Source of the DNA: an uncultured Desulfomonile sp.
GTDB taxonomy: Bacteria; Desulfobacterota; Desulfomonilia; Desulfomonilales; Desulfomonilaceae
Assembly: GCA_903952205.1 (NCBI GenBank)
Contig: CAJBEZ010000037.1
Coordinates: forward strand, 248,001-312,000
Reading direction: 5' to 3'
DNA length: 64,000 bases
In this document: one piece after another, positions 8,424 through 16,496 of the stretch
How positions within the stretch are numbered: the first letter of the stretch is position 1
Layout of the letters: every line of letters begins with the position of its first letter
Notes under the pieces: generated by a model
Database searches by the model: none
Seen by the model: only the letters and a program-made list of their open reading frames with translations
What the model was told of the DNA's origin: nothing
Made by a program: the position numbers and the translations under genes

Positions 8424-9566
8424 ATGCGCGCATTTGTATTAGGAGGAGCCGGTGGTATGGGTCAGGGCGTTGCCCGGGACCTTATTAAACAACAACATGT
8501 CACGACCGTTGTTCTTGGAGATTTGTACCCGGATCCGGAACGATTGGCGCCGAAATTGCGCAAAAGCGAAAAAGTTAATCTGATAAAAATGGATGTGAAT
8601 AATCATGCAGCCATGGTGAGCGAATTCGAGAAAACTGATGTTGTGATTAACTGCGCCGGCCCTTTTTACAAGACTGCTGTTCCCGTCGCGAGGGCGGCTG
8701 TTGAGGCAAAAGTTAACTACATTGATATATGTGACGATTATGAAGGAACGGAGGTTCTTTTCAACTCTGAGATAGATGGAATCGCCAGAGAAGCGGGCAT
8801 TACAGTTCTCACCGGCATGGGCTCGGACCCCGGAACCAACAATGTCCTTGTGAAGTGGTATGCAGACCGGCTGGACAGGGTCGATGACATTTATCTCTAT
8901 TGGGTGGTGAGTATTGCCGAACTTGCAGGAGCCGCATGGGACCACAGCCTTCACATGACACTTGGGAAGATACCCCAATATCTGAATGGCGAACTGGTCC
9001 TTGTCGAGGGCGGCGAGGGAGAAGTCGACGCTGAGTTTCTGGAACCCCTTGGCGCCTGCCATGTACGCTATGTAGGCCATCCCCAGCCATTGACCATTCC
9101 AAAATACATCAAAGGCGTGAAGAATGTCATTATCAAAGGAGCTCTTATCCCTCGATGGGTGGACGAACTGATAAAGCAACAGAAAGATACCGGCTTTTTG
9201 GGGACACAATCCGTAGATGTGAACGGCGCCAAAGTTACGCCTTATGATCTTGCGCTGAAACTTTGGGAGACCATTCCTGAAGGTCGGGACAACGGACCTC
9301 AATCTTCAGGGCTCAAGGTGATTGTCAAAGGGCAAAGGCAGGGCGCCAATGTTACATACACAGCCGATATGGTTGGAAGGATGGCGCCGGGGACCGGCCT
9401 TCCCGCCTCCATTGCGGCGCTTATGATGGATAACGGCGCCGTAACCGAAAAGGGCGTGGTCGCCCCTGAAGGCTGCATCGATCCAGCGTCGTTTCTCGAC
9501 GAATTCTTGAAAAGAGGCGCAAAAATCCATCAGTCTGAAACCATTTCGTCGTTAGTTCACGTCTAG
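8424..9566 (+). CDS. Saccharopine dehydrogenase-like NAD(P)-dependent oxidoreductase
   Basis: 380 residues. The N-terminal Rossmann motif GGAGGMGQGVA (residues 8-18) and the stretch DVVINCAGPFYKTAVPVARAA are typical of the saccharopine dehydrogenase/lysine 6-dehydrogenase-like family; VLTGMGSDPGTNNVL is another family signature. Relatives catalyse NAD(P)-linked oxidation or reduction at a C-N centre, but many are uncharacterised. Good ribosome site (AGGAG). It is followed after 20 bp by a class III aminotransferase, so the pair probably interconverts an amino group and a carbonyl on one substrate. Operator placement suggests co-regulation with the CoA-transferase operon. The substrate is unknown. 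Confidence 0.8.
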   Translation: MRAFVLGGAGGMGQGVARDLIKQQHVTTVVLGDLYPDPERLAPKLRKSEKVNLIKMDVNNHAAMVSEFEKTDVVINCAGPFYKTAVPVARAAVEAKVNYIDICDDYEGTEVLFNSEIDGIAREAGITVLTGMGSDPGTNNVLVKWYADRLDRVDDIYLYWVVSIAELAGAAWDHSLHMTLGKIPQYLNGELVLVEGGEGEVDAEFLEPLGACHVRYVGHPQPLTIPKYIKGVKNVIIKGALIPRWVDELIKQQKDTGFLGTQSVDVNGAKVTPYDLALKLWETIPEGRDNGPQSSGLKVIVKGQRQGANVTYTADMVGRMAPGTGLPASIAALMMDNGAVTEKGVVAPEGCIDPASFLDEFLKRGAKIHQSETISSLVHV

Positions 9567-9586
9567 CGTGGAACAGGAGACTTCCC

Positions 9587-10834
9587 ATGAAAGAAATTAG
9601 CAAACTTAACATAACCAAGAGTCTAGAACTGTTTCAAGAGGCCACCGAGCTGATACCGGGGGGCGTTCTGGGCGCAAGAAAGCCGGTTGACTTTATCGAA
9701 GGAGAATATCCGATCTTCCTTGAAAGCGGAAAAGGTTGCCGTCTTACCGATGTTGATGGTAACGAGTTTATTGATTTTCTCTGCGGTTACGGTCCCATCA
9801 TCCTCGGTTACCGCGAAGAAGAGGTGGATGACGCAGTTTACAAGCAGATCAGAGAAAAAGGATTTTGTTTCACCCTCACGCAGAAATACCAGAATCTGTT
9901 AGCCAGAAAGTTGACTGAACTTGTGCCTTGTTCTGAGCTGAGTGTTTTCTTAAAAACAGGTTCTGACGCCACTACAGCGAGTATTCGTATTGCAAGAGCA
10001 TATACAAACAAACTGAAGGTTATGCGCTGCGGGTACCATGGTTGGCATGACTGGTGTGTTGAAATGAAAGGTGGGGTTCCTGCAAAGCTCTTTGAAGATG
10101 TCTTTGAATTTCAATACAATAACCTTGAACAGCTCTCCGATCTCATGGAAAAGCATGGAGACCACACTGCCGCCATCATCATGACGCCTTTCGGGCATCC
10201 AAACCATCAAGAAATGCAGATTCCCAGACCGGGGTTTCTTGAAGGGGTTAGAGAGATTGCCGACAGGTACGGCGCCGTATTAATCTATGACGAAATCCGT
10301 ACCGGTTTCAGGCTTTCAATGGGAGGAGCCCAGAAGCTATATGGGGTGACTCCGGACCTGAGTGTTCTAGGAAAGGCGATCGCCAACGGCTATCCCATCT
10401 CCGTTGTGACGGGAAAAAAGGATGTCATGATGGCGGCCGCTCACAAACTTTTCATTTCGTCAACCTTTTTTCCAAACAGCGATGCCTTTATTGCAGCCCT
10501 CAAGACCATAGAAATCCTTGAGCGGGACAATGTGCTGGAAAACATCTGGCAAAAAGGTGAAAGGTTCATGAAAGAGATCCAGTTATTGATTGAAAAACAT
10601 GACGTGGGAGCTGAACTGACCGGGGTGGCGCCCATGTTCTACATCACATTTAAAAAGGACGACACTGGCGCATACAAAGGCAAGCGCAGGGATTTCTACA
10701 CTCAGATGATCCGCAGGGGATTCTTTTTCTCTCCATACCATCATGCATATATCAGCTTCCGGCATACTGAAGAGGACTTGGAGCTGACTTTGGAGGCAAT
10801 AGACAACTCTTTGGCCACCATAAAACGAAAATAG
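9587..10834 (+). CDS. Class III PLP aminotransferase, glutamate-1-semialdehyde aminomutase-like
   Basis: 415 residues, fold-type I. Visible landmarks are GSDATTASIRIARAYT (cofactor phosphate region), YDEIRTGFR with Asp235, and the Schiff-base Lys263 in VLGKAIANGYP. It resembles GSA 2,1-aminomutase (HemL), but the genomic context is catabolic rather than haem-related, and members of this subgroup also include beta-amino-acid aminotransferases. It therefore probably moves an amino group of an imported or intermediate amine. Transcribed with the upstream saccharopine-dehydrogenase-like gene; its stop codon abuts a 100-bp inverted-repeat element. Confidence 0.85.
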   Translation: MKEISKLNITKSLELFQEATELIPGGVLGARKPVDFIEGEYPIFLESGKGCRLTDVDGNEFIDFLCGYGPIILGYREEEVDDAVYKQIREKGFCFTLTQKYQNLLARKLTELVPCSELSVFLKTGSDATTASIRIARAYTNKLKVMRCGYHGWHDWCVEMKGGVPAKLFEDVFEFQYNNLEQLSDLMEKHGDHTAAIIMTPFGHPNHQEMQIPRPGFLEGVREIADRYGAVLIYDEIRTGFRLSMGGAQKLYGVTPDLSVLGKAIANGYPISVVTGKKDVMMAAAHKLFISSTFFPNSDAFIAALKTIEILERDNVLENIWQKGERFMKEIQLLIEKHDVGAELTGVAPMFYITFKKDDTGAYKGKRRDFYTQMIRRGFFFSPYHHAYISFRHTEEDLELTLEAIDNSLATIKRK

Positions 10835-10933
10835 AATTCCCAGGTCAATTTGTATAAACGCTGCTTCGGAAACAGAAATATGATTTCCCGGATTCTCAAG
10901 GCTTTTCGAGAAACCTGAGAAGGCTGGGAATTC
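10834..10933. repeat. 100-bp element with perfect 10-bp terminal inverted repeats
   Basis: GAATTCCCAG (10834-10843) and CTGGGAATTC (10924-10933) are exact reverse complements. ATA occurs immediately outside both ends, as a 3-bp direct repeat. Inside are further short stems, for example TTCTC (10893-10897) with GAGAA (10908-10912). It sits directly at the aminotransferase stop codon; the G of TAG is its first base. It could be a tiny miniature-transposon relic or simply a large mRNA 3' stem. One copy only was noticed. Confidence 0.45.
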
Positions 10934-11190
10934 ATATCCACAGCGATGCTCTATCCCTATTGCGGTTGAATCAGTCTGCAAATCCACAATAAGGTTTTCT
11001 CTCTAAAATATCCAAAAAATGAGCAGAGGGATTACCGTACGAAAAAATGGTTGACAGCCAGTTCTTCCATGGCATACAGTTGTATACTGTATACACATGA
11101 TTTGCAGTGGACTGGCCAAAGTCACGGTCGGCGAGGCCCGAATTAGACCCTCCAAACATTGGCTCTGGCAGTTAAAATTAGGAGACAGCG
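10835..11190. other. Intergenic region with operator-promoter of the main catabolic operon
   Basis: 356 bp without a convincing gene on either strand. It contains the 100-bp inverted-repeat element at its left end and the TTGACA promoter with palindromic operator at 11051-11094. Reverse-strand frames here are antisense extensions with no ribosome site. The leader from the promoter to the ATG at 11191 is about 105 nt; TAGGAGA (11179-11185) is the ribosome site of the CoA-transferase. Confidence 0.6.
11051..11094 (+). promoter_or_regulatory. Promoter with overlapping palindromic operator for the CoA-transferase/Etf operon
   Basis: A perfect -35 TTGACA (11051-11056) is followed after 18 bp by TACAGT (11075-11080). 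The palindrome GTATAC-T-GTATAC (11082-11094) lies immediately downstream of the -10, where bound protein would block initiation. The 13-mer is the exact reverse complement of the one at 8166-8178. This layout suits repression by the GntR/FCD protein encoded inside the same operon at 15763, relieved by a pathway acid or CoA ester; an IclR protein is the alternative. Confidence 0.65.
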
Positions 11191-12378
11191 ATGAAAACCT
11201 TGAGAGATTTTAAAGTCCTTTCTCTAGAGCAAGCGATGGTAGTGCCATACTTGACTTATCGGTTGGCAATGGATGGCATGCAAATCATCCGTCTCGAAAA
11301 TCCAGCTCAGGGCGATCCTAATCGCATGGTGGGGGATAACGTTCTGAATGAAGCAGGCATGAACGCCTATTTTCTCTGCATTAACGCGGGGAAAAAGGCT
11401 ATCACACTCAACCTCTCCCAGCCCACCGGGCGGGAATTACTGCTGAAGCTCATCAAGGAATTGGATGTAGATATATTTGTTACCAATCAATTACCTCGGA
11501 ATTATAAAAAACTTGGTATTGATTATGAGATCCTCAAAGCCGCTAAAGAAGATATAATATGGATGGGTATTACCGGTTTTGGCCCAGATAGCGATGAAGG
11601 CGCTTATGATCCAGTTCTCCAGGCCCGATCGGGATTGATGGATCTCACCGGGGAGCCTGATATGGAACCTCAGGTTTTGGGCATTCCACTATCAGACCTT
11701 GGCACTAGCGAACACGCATACGGCTTGCTGATGAGAGCAATTTTCAATAGGTCAGTTACTGGCGAGGGCTGTAGGATTGACTTGTCTATGTTTGATTCTT
11801 CTGTTTCCTGGCTGGCTGTTCCGATAACTATGACGGCTTCCTTTGGAAAAAGTATTACTCGTTGTGGCAACACCCACGAATTTTTTGCTCCAGTTTCCGT
11901 TTATCAAACCAAGAACGGCTTTATTTATCTCGCAGTGGGAAATGACCGCCAATGGAAAGCAATGGTTTCAGCGGAACTGTTTAGTTCTCTCAATAAGCCG
12001 GAATATGAGAAAAACACGGGGCGTATCAAGAATGTTGCCAGTTTAAATGTCGCCTTGAATTCAATAACACGTGAACACACTTCAGAGGAGTTGATTGAAT
12101 TCTTCACAGGCGTCACTGTGCCCGTAAGCAAGATTAACTCTATCTCCGAGTTGATTTCCGAACCCTCTGTTCAAAGACGGTTACTGTCGACTCAAGATCC
12201 CAAAACAAAAATCAACGTCACTCTGACTCCACCGCCTTATATGACCTCTTTTCTCGAAGGCAATAATCGCCAAATGACATTTCCCCCACGTCTTGGAGAG
12301 CACAACAGAGAATTTTACGGACAGTTGAGGCTTTCAGACGAGGATTTGATTAAATTGAGAGAAGATGGAGTTATTTAA
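11191..12378 (+). CDS. Family III CoA-transferase (CaiB/BaiF type)
   Basis: 395 residues. The catalytic aspartate that forms the glutamyl/aspartyl-CoA intermediate is visible as Asp169 in GIPLSDLGTS, the same number as in formyl-CoA transferase. Enzymes of this family move CoA between carboxylic acids without ATP. In the anaerobic indoleacetate pathway a family III transferase (IaaL) activates aryl-succinates; the downstream mutase and dehydrogenase make the same role attractive here. First gene of the main catabolic operon, behind a promoter-operator, followed after 49 bp by etfB. Confidence 0.88.
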   Translation: MKTLRDFKVLSLEQAMVVPYLTYRLAMDGMQIIRLENPAQGDPNRMVGDNVLNEAGMNAYFLCINAGKKAITLNLSQPTGRELLLKLIKELDVDIFVTNQLPRNYKKLGIDYEILKAAKEDIIWMGITGFGPDSDEGAYDPVLQARSGLMDLTGEPDMEPQVLGIPLSDLGTSEHAYGLLMRAIFNRSVTGEGCRIDLSMFDSSVSWLAVPITMTASFGKSITRCGNTHEFFAPVSVYQTKNGFIYLAVGNDRQWKAMVSAELFSSLNKPEYEKNTGRIKNVASLNVALNSITREHTSEELIEFFTGVTVPVSKINSISELISEPSVQRRLLSTQDPKTKINVTLTPPPYMTSFLEGNNRQMTFPPRLGEHNREFYGQLRLSDEDLIKLREDGVI

Positions 12379-12427
12379 TCACAGAGGGAAATTCTCAAAA
12401 TAAAACTCGAGCCAGAGAGATGTCATC

Positions 12428-13219
12428 ATGAACATTGTAGTGTTAATTAAACAAGTCCCTGGCAATTCCGACGTAAAGCTTGACCCTAAAACGGGCAATC
12501 TTATACGTGAAGGTATTGATGCGATTATCAATCCCGACGATCTCCAGGCTCTTGAAACAGCAATTACTTTAAAGGAAACTCTAGGAGCCAAGGTTACTGT
12601 TTTGACTATGGGGCCACCCCAGGCAATTGACGCTCTTTCCGAAGCCATAGGAATGGGCGCCGATGGAGCTATTCTGCTTTCGGATCGGGCATTTGCCGGC
12701 GCGGACACTTGGGCTACCTCTTTTACCCTTGGAAAGGCAATCCAACGAATTGGGAAATTCGATCTGATATTGGCAGGCCGTCAAGCCATCGACGGAGACA
12801 CGGCGCAAGTGGGGCCCCAGGTGGCTGAGTGCTTGGATCTGCCTCAAGTGACTTACGTGTTTGATATCGAAACTGTTGAGAACGGCTACGTTCGGGTTAA
12901 ACGTCGGCTCGAAGATGGCTACGAGCGAATTCAATGCTCATTGCCGGCCCTTTTGACCATTATAGGCGGCCCGGTTAAGCCACGCTATCCGGAGGTGGCC
13001 AGTCTGCTTTCGGCTTGCCACGCAAAGGCGCCTATTCAGGTTTGGAATGCCGCCGACATTGGTGTTACTACTGCTGATGTAGGTATGAGTGGGTCTTTTA
13101 CACAGGTCGTCAAAACATTTGCCCCCAAGTTTGAACGGCACGGTGAATTACTGGAAGGCAGCGCAGTTGAAGTAGTTCACAATCTTATAGAACGATTAAA
13201 ACAAAATAAGCTTATTTGA
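12428..13219 (+). CDS. etfB: Electron transfer flavoprotein beta subunit
   Basis: 263 residues, typical EtfB: start MNIVVLIKQVPG and nucleotide-site region LAGRQAIDGDTAQVGP. Etf takes electrons from acyl-CoA dehydrogenases; with EtfA next door and an acyl-CoA dehydrogenase two genes on, it should serve that enzyme. The QAIDGDTAQVGP stretch is shared with electron-bifurcating Etfs, in which a second FAD replaces AMP, but this alone does not prove bifurcation. Confidence 0.93.
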   Translation: MNIVVLIKQVPGNSDVKLDPKTGNLIREGIDAIINPDDLQALETAITLKETLGAKVTVLTMGPPQAIDALSEAIGMGADGAILLSDRAFAGADTWATSFTLGKAIQRIGKFDLILAGRQAIDGDTAQVGPQVAECLDLPQVTYVFDIETVENGYVRVKRRLEDGYERIQCSLPALLTIIGGPVKPRYPEVASLLSACHAKAPIQVWNAADIGVTTADVGMSGSFTQVVKTFAPKFERHGELLEGSAVEVVHNLIERLKQNKLI

Positions 13220-13316
13220 AAGCGGTCCGCAAATTTTCTAGTAGGATAAGGCCTGCGTCTTCCAAAATGACGGGTAGTTAGTTTCTGGATTGGTGAAATT
13301 GACACATGAGGTGAGA

Positions 13317-14516
13317 ATGGCTGTCTGGGTTGAAATCGATCTTTGTGACGGATGTCGCCGTTGTAAGAGAGAGTGTCCGTATGACGCAATAGAGATTAAA
13401 GATGGTAAGGCGCAGATAGGAGATCGGTGTACTTGTTGTGGCGCGTGTTTGGAAGTGTGCCACCATAAAGCCATCCACACCGATATTCAACCAAAAACCA
13501 TACCGGATTTTAGTGAGTACAAGGGTATATGGGTATTCGCAGAACAGCGTGGAGGTAACCTCACCAGGGTGTCTGTAGAGCTTTTGGGCAAGGCCCAAGA
13601 ACTGGCCAAACAGTTAAACGAGGAGGTCTCGGCAGTTTTGATCGGCCACCACGTAGCCGATCTTGCAGATACTCTAATACAGTTTGGCGCAGACTTAGTG
13701 TATTTAGCCGATGGCGAAATCTTTGGCAACTACCGATCAGAGCCTTACTCATATGTGTTAGATGAACTCATCAAAGCTTACAAGCCCAGTATTCTGCTAA
13801 TGGGCGCCACCCATATAGGACGAGATCTTGCCCCAAGGGTCTCAAGACGAACAGGTTCTGGGCTGACGGCCGATTGTACTGAACTCTCGATTGATCGGGA
13901 GGAGGGCATTCTACTGCAAACCAGGCCAGCCTTTGGCGGTAATGTCATGGCCACTATAGCCAATCGCTTTTCCCGCCCACAAATGGCAACTGTTAGACCA
14001 GGAGTTATGGAAGTAGTCCCCACTCCTGGTAAAGAAGGTGTTGTAATTACACATGAATCCAAAGTAACTGAAGATCAGGTCAGGACTAAGATTTTGGAGT
14101 TTGTCAAAGAGGAATCCCCACATGTGGATCTGTCAAAAGCAAAGATAATTGTTGCTGGCGGTCGTGGCGTTAATGACTTGGAGGGCTTTGGGCTACTTCA
14201 CGAACTGGCCTCTGCGCTGGGAGCGGAAATAGCCGGCACTCGCGTTGCGGTGGAGGCTGGATGGATCTCTGCTGCGAACCAAGTTGGACAGACTGGTGTA
14301 ACAGTTCGGCCAGAGCTGTATGTTGCCTGCGGAGTGTCCGGAGCCATACAACATCGGGCCGGAATGATGGATTCCAGGTTTATTGTGGCGATAAACAAAG
14401 ATCCCTACGCTCCTATCTTTAAGGTAGCGGATTGGGGAATAGTTGGGGACTTGTTTGATGTAATTCCTGAATTGACGAAGGGGTTGAAAACCTCATGCGA
14501 GGTTATGTGCGATTAG
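13317..14516 (+). CDS. etfA: Electron transfer flavoprotein alpha subunit with N-terminal 2[4Fe-4S] ferredoxin domain
   Basis: About 399 residues from ATG 13317 (GAGGTGA just upstream); an earlier in-frame TTG at 13290 lacks a ribosome site. The first roughly 60 residues carry two cluster motifs, CDGCRRCKRECP and CTCCGACLEVC. The rest is EtfA, ending in the FAD domain with QVGQTGVTV, GVSGAIQH and AINKDPYAPIF. Ferredoxin-EtfA fusions are known from anaerobes, for example the Etf of the caffeyl-CoA reductase complex, where the extra clusters link FAD to a ferredoxin-level donor or acceptor. Here it would pass electrons from the acyl-CoA dehydrogenase to a low-potential or membrane carrier. Confidence 0.93.
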   Translation: MAVWVEIDLCDGCRRCKRECPYDAIEIKDGKAQIGDRCTCCGACLEVCHHKAIHTDIQPKTIPDFSEYKGIWVFAEQRGGNLTRVSVELLGKAQELAKQLNEEVSAVLIGHHVADLADTLIQFGADLVYLADGEIFGNYRSEPYSYVLDELIKAYKPSILLMGATHIGRDLAPRVSRRTGSGLTADCTELSIDREEGILLQTRPAFGGNVMATIANRFSRPQMATVRPGVMEVVPTPGKEGVVITHESKVTEDQVRTKILEFVKEESPHVDLSKAKIIVAGGRGVNDLEGFGLLHELASALGAEIAGTRVAVEAGWISAANQVGQTGVTVRPELYVACGVSGAIQHRAGMMDSRFIVAINKDPYAPIFKVADWGIVGDLFDVIPELTKGLKTSCEVMCD

Positions 14517-14552
14517 CCGGCAATATATGCCCTGCGTGGAAGGTTCCATGAA

Positions 14553-15686
14553 ATGATTAGATCAAATCCTGAAGAACTGATTCGAAAGAATATAGCCAGA
14601 TTTGTCGACAATGAAATTATTCCGATTGCCCAGGAATTGGACAACAAAGGTGAATTCCCTCGAGACATTTTTAAAAAGTTATCCAAAATGGGGATCTTCG
14701 GCATTCGTTATCCTCGTCACAGAGGCGGCTCAGGTGGGAATACGACTTTATTCTGCATAATCTGTGAAGAAATTAGCAGAGGATTGTTGAGTGTGGCGTC
14801 AATTGTCGCTATGCAAAGTTTGATGGGCACAAATTTTCTTTTCCATTACGGAACCGGGGAGATGTTTGAGGAATTCTTTTTACCGGCAATGCGGGGAGAG
14901 AAAATAGGCTGTTTTTGTATGACCGAACCCGATGCGGGTTCCGATTTGGGGGCGATAACGACAAGAGCCACTGAGGTTGACGATGGGTATCTGATAAACG
15001 GGATGAAAACCTGGGTCACCGACGGGCCTGAAGCCAGTTTTTACACGGTCATGTGTCAGACCGATCCGAGTAAGAGGCTCCGAGGGATTGGATATTTCTT
15101 TATTCCCCGTAATCTTCCCGGTGTTTCGCTCAGTTCGCGATTCCAGTGTTTGGGAACTCGCACAACACCGATTTGTGAAGTGGCCTTCAAAGATGTTTTC
15201 ATTCCAAAGGAATATCGGTTAACCCCTGAAGGGGAGGGCCTAAATGCGTTTCTTAAAATCATCGCCGAGATTCGGGCTATGACAGCCGCCTTGGCTCTTG
15301 GGTTGCAGCGCGCCGCAATGGCCGATTCCATCAAGTACGCTAATGAACGGATGGCTTCTGGTAAACCTATCGGGAAATTTCAACTTGTTCAGTCCAAGAT
15401 TGCAAACATGGCCACTAATTTAGAGGCTTCCAAATTAATGACCTACAGGGCCACCGCCATGATAGACGAGGGTAAGGAAGCATTGAAAGAAGCGACCATG
15501 GCAAAATATTTCGCCACTGAATCGGCTTGTAGCGCCTCCGACGAGTGCACACGTATTTTCGCTGGTTATGGCTATTCTATGGAATACACCGCTCAACGTT
15601 ATTTCCGTGATGCGCGATTTTTGCTCAACGGTGGTGGTACCCACGAAGTGTTACAGTGTAACATCGCGCGTTGGGTTGGAATTTGA
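14553..15686 (+). CDS. Acyl-CoA dehydrogenase, candidate aryl-malonyl/succinyl-CoA oxidising enzyme
   Basis: 377 residues, FAD-dependent acyl-CoA dehydrogenase family. Landmarks: CFCMTEPDAGSD (flavin site), GMKTWVTDG, and the C-terminal FAGYGYSMEYTAQRYFRDA. The usual catalytic Glu of the EGT motif is replaced by glycine (Gly361 in NGGGTHEV). Glu239, in AEIRA, aligns with the helix-G base used by isovaleryl-CoA and long-chain dehydrogenases, so the base has probably moved there. Next to a B12 mutase and Etf, it is the candidate for oxidising a branched or aryl-substituted malonyl-CoA, as IaaF (benzylmalonyl-CoA dehydrogenase) does in auxin degradation. Confidence 0.9.
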   Translation: MIRSNPEELIRKNIARFVDNEIIPIAQELDNKGEFPRDIFKKLSKMGIFGIRYPRHRGGSGGNTTLFCIICEEISRGLLSVASIVAMQSLMGTNFLFHYGTGEMFEEFFLPAMRGEKIGCFCMTEPDAGSDLGAITTRATEVDDGYLINGMKTWVTDGPEASFYTVMCQTDPSKRLRGIGYFFIPRNLPGVSLSSRFQCLGTRTTPICEVAFKDVFIPKEYRLTPEGEGLNAFLKIIAEIRAMTAALALGLQRAAMADSIKYANERMASGKPIGKFQLVQSKIANMATNLEASKLMTYRATAMIDEGKEALKEATMAKYFATESACSASDECTRIFAGYGYSMEYTAQRYFRDARFLLNGGGTHEVLQCNIARWVGI

Positions 15687-15762
15687 TTCCAAATCGTATT
15701 CTCATACTTAATGCGTCCCTTTGGCATTGCCGATTAATACCTTTGATCCAAGGGACCGAAAG

Positions 15763-16470
15763 ATGTTTGACAAGATGGACCAGTTAGCAAATGCTTTACA
15801 GCCATTGGAGGAAAGAAGATCCTCAGGCCAAATTATTTTCGAGCGTTTATGGCAGGCCATTACCTGTGGGGATATACCGAATGGCAGCCGAATAATCGAG
15901 AATGAAATTGCTTCACGAATGGGAGTGAGCCGCACCCCTGTTCGTGAAGCAATTCACAAACTTGAAGGAGAAGGCCTTTTAATAAGGCGTGCGCAGGGAG
16001 GTTACGCTGTTACCGGATTAGTCAGGGAAGATATTCAGGATTCTTTTGAAATAAGATCAGTCCTGGAGGGGTATGCGGCGAGACTTGCGACTATTGAGCA
16101 TTCTTCTGAGGATTTGAAGCGTCTGTCGGATAAAATTGTTGACTTTGAAAAACGTCTTGATGCCGGTGATCTGGATGCGTTGCCTGAAATTAACACAGAA
16201 TTTCACGACACGCTTTATTCGTTGAGTGGTAATCGCCGATTAATCAAAATTATCAGCGACTTTAAAAATCAATTTCTTCGTTTTAGAAAGATAATTCTCA
16301 AGGACCGGGTATTGGCGCGGGTTAGTCACCAGGACCACCTAGAAATGTTAGTTATGATGCGTGAGCGGCGCGCCGAAGATGTGGAAAAGGTGGTGCGGGG
16401 GCACATTTTGAGAGGTATGAAGGCAGTCCTTGATCAATATGACCAACACCAATTTGATCCATTGACCTAA
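15763..16470 (+). CDS. GntR-family (FCD subfamily) transcriptional regulator
   Basis: About 235 residues. The N-terminal winged helix shows SRIIENEIASRMGVSRTPVR, a very typical GntR recognition region, followed by an all-helical FCD ligand domain with metal-site-like histidines (EFHDTLYSLSGN, VSHQDHLEML). Start is uncertain: in-frame TTG 15721, ATG 15763 and ATG 15775; I favour 15763 because of the upstream AAGGGA. FCD regulators sense small organic acids or CoA-pathway intermediates and usually repress their own operon. It sits inside the catabolic operon and is the leading candidate for binding the two GTATAC-N-GTATAC operators. Confidence 0.88.
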   Translation: MFDKMDQLANALQPLEERRSSGQIIFERLWQAITCGDIPNGSRIIENEIASRMGVSRTPVREAIHKLEGEGLLIRRAQGGYAVTGLVREDIQDSFEIRSVLEGYAARLATIEHSSEDLKRLSDKIVDFEKRLDAGDLDALPEINTEFHDTLYSLSGNRRLIKIISDFKNQFLRFRKIILKDRVLARVSHQDHLEMLVMMRERRAEDVEKVVRGHILRGMKAVLDQYDQHQFDPLT

Positions 16471-16496
16471 ATTCTGGTGAATGGAAGGGATGTGTT

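Noticed and set aside
8439-9302. 287-codon antisense frame inside the saccharopine-dehydrogenase-like gene
   Set aside because: It is the reverse shadow of a well-supported gene, with no ribosome site and no recognisable domain; the sense strand has Rossmann motifs and proper start context.
14553-15686. Glutaryl-CoA dehydrogenase-like carboxylate-binding Arg in the acyl-CoA dehydrogenase
   Set aside because: Aligning EEISR with the same region of glutaryl-CoA dehydrogenase puts Ala82, not Arg, at the carboxylate-binding position, so that argument for a dicarboxylate substrate cannot be used.
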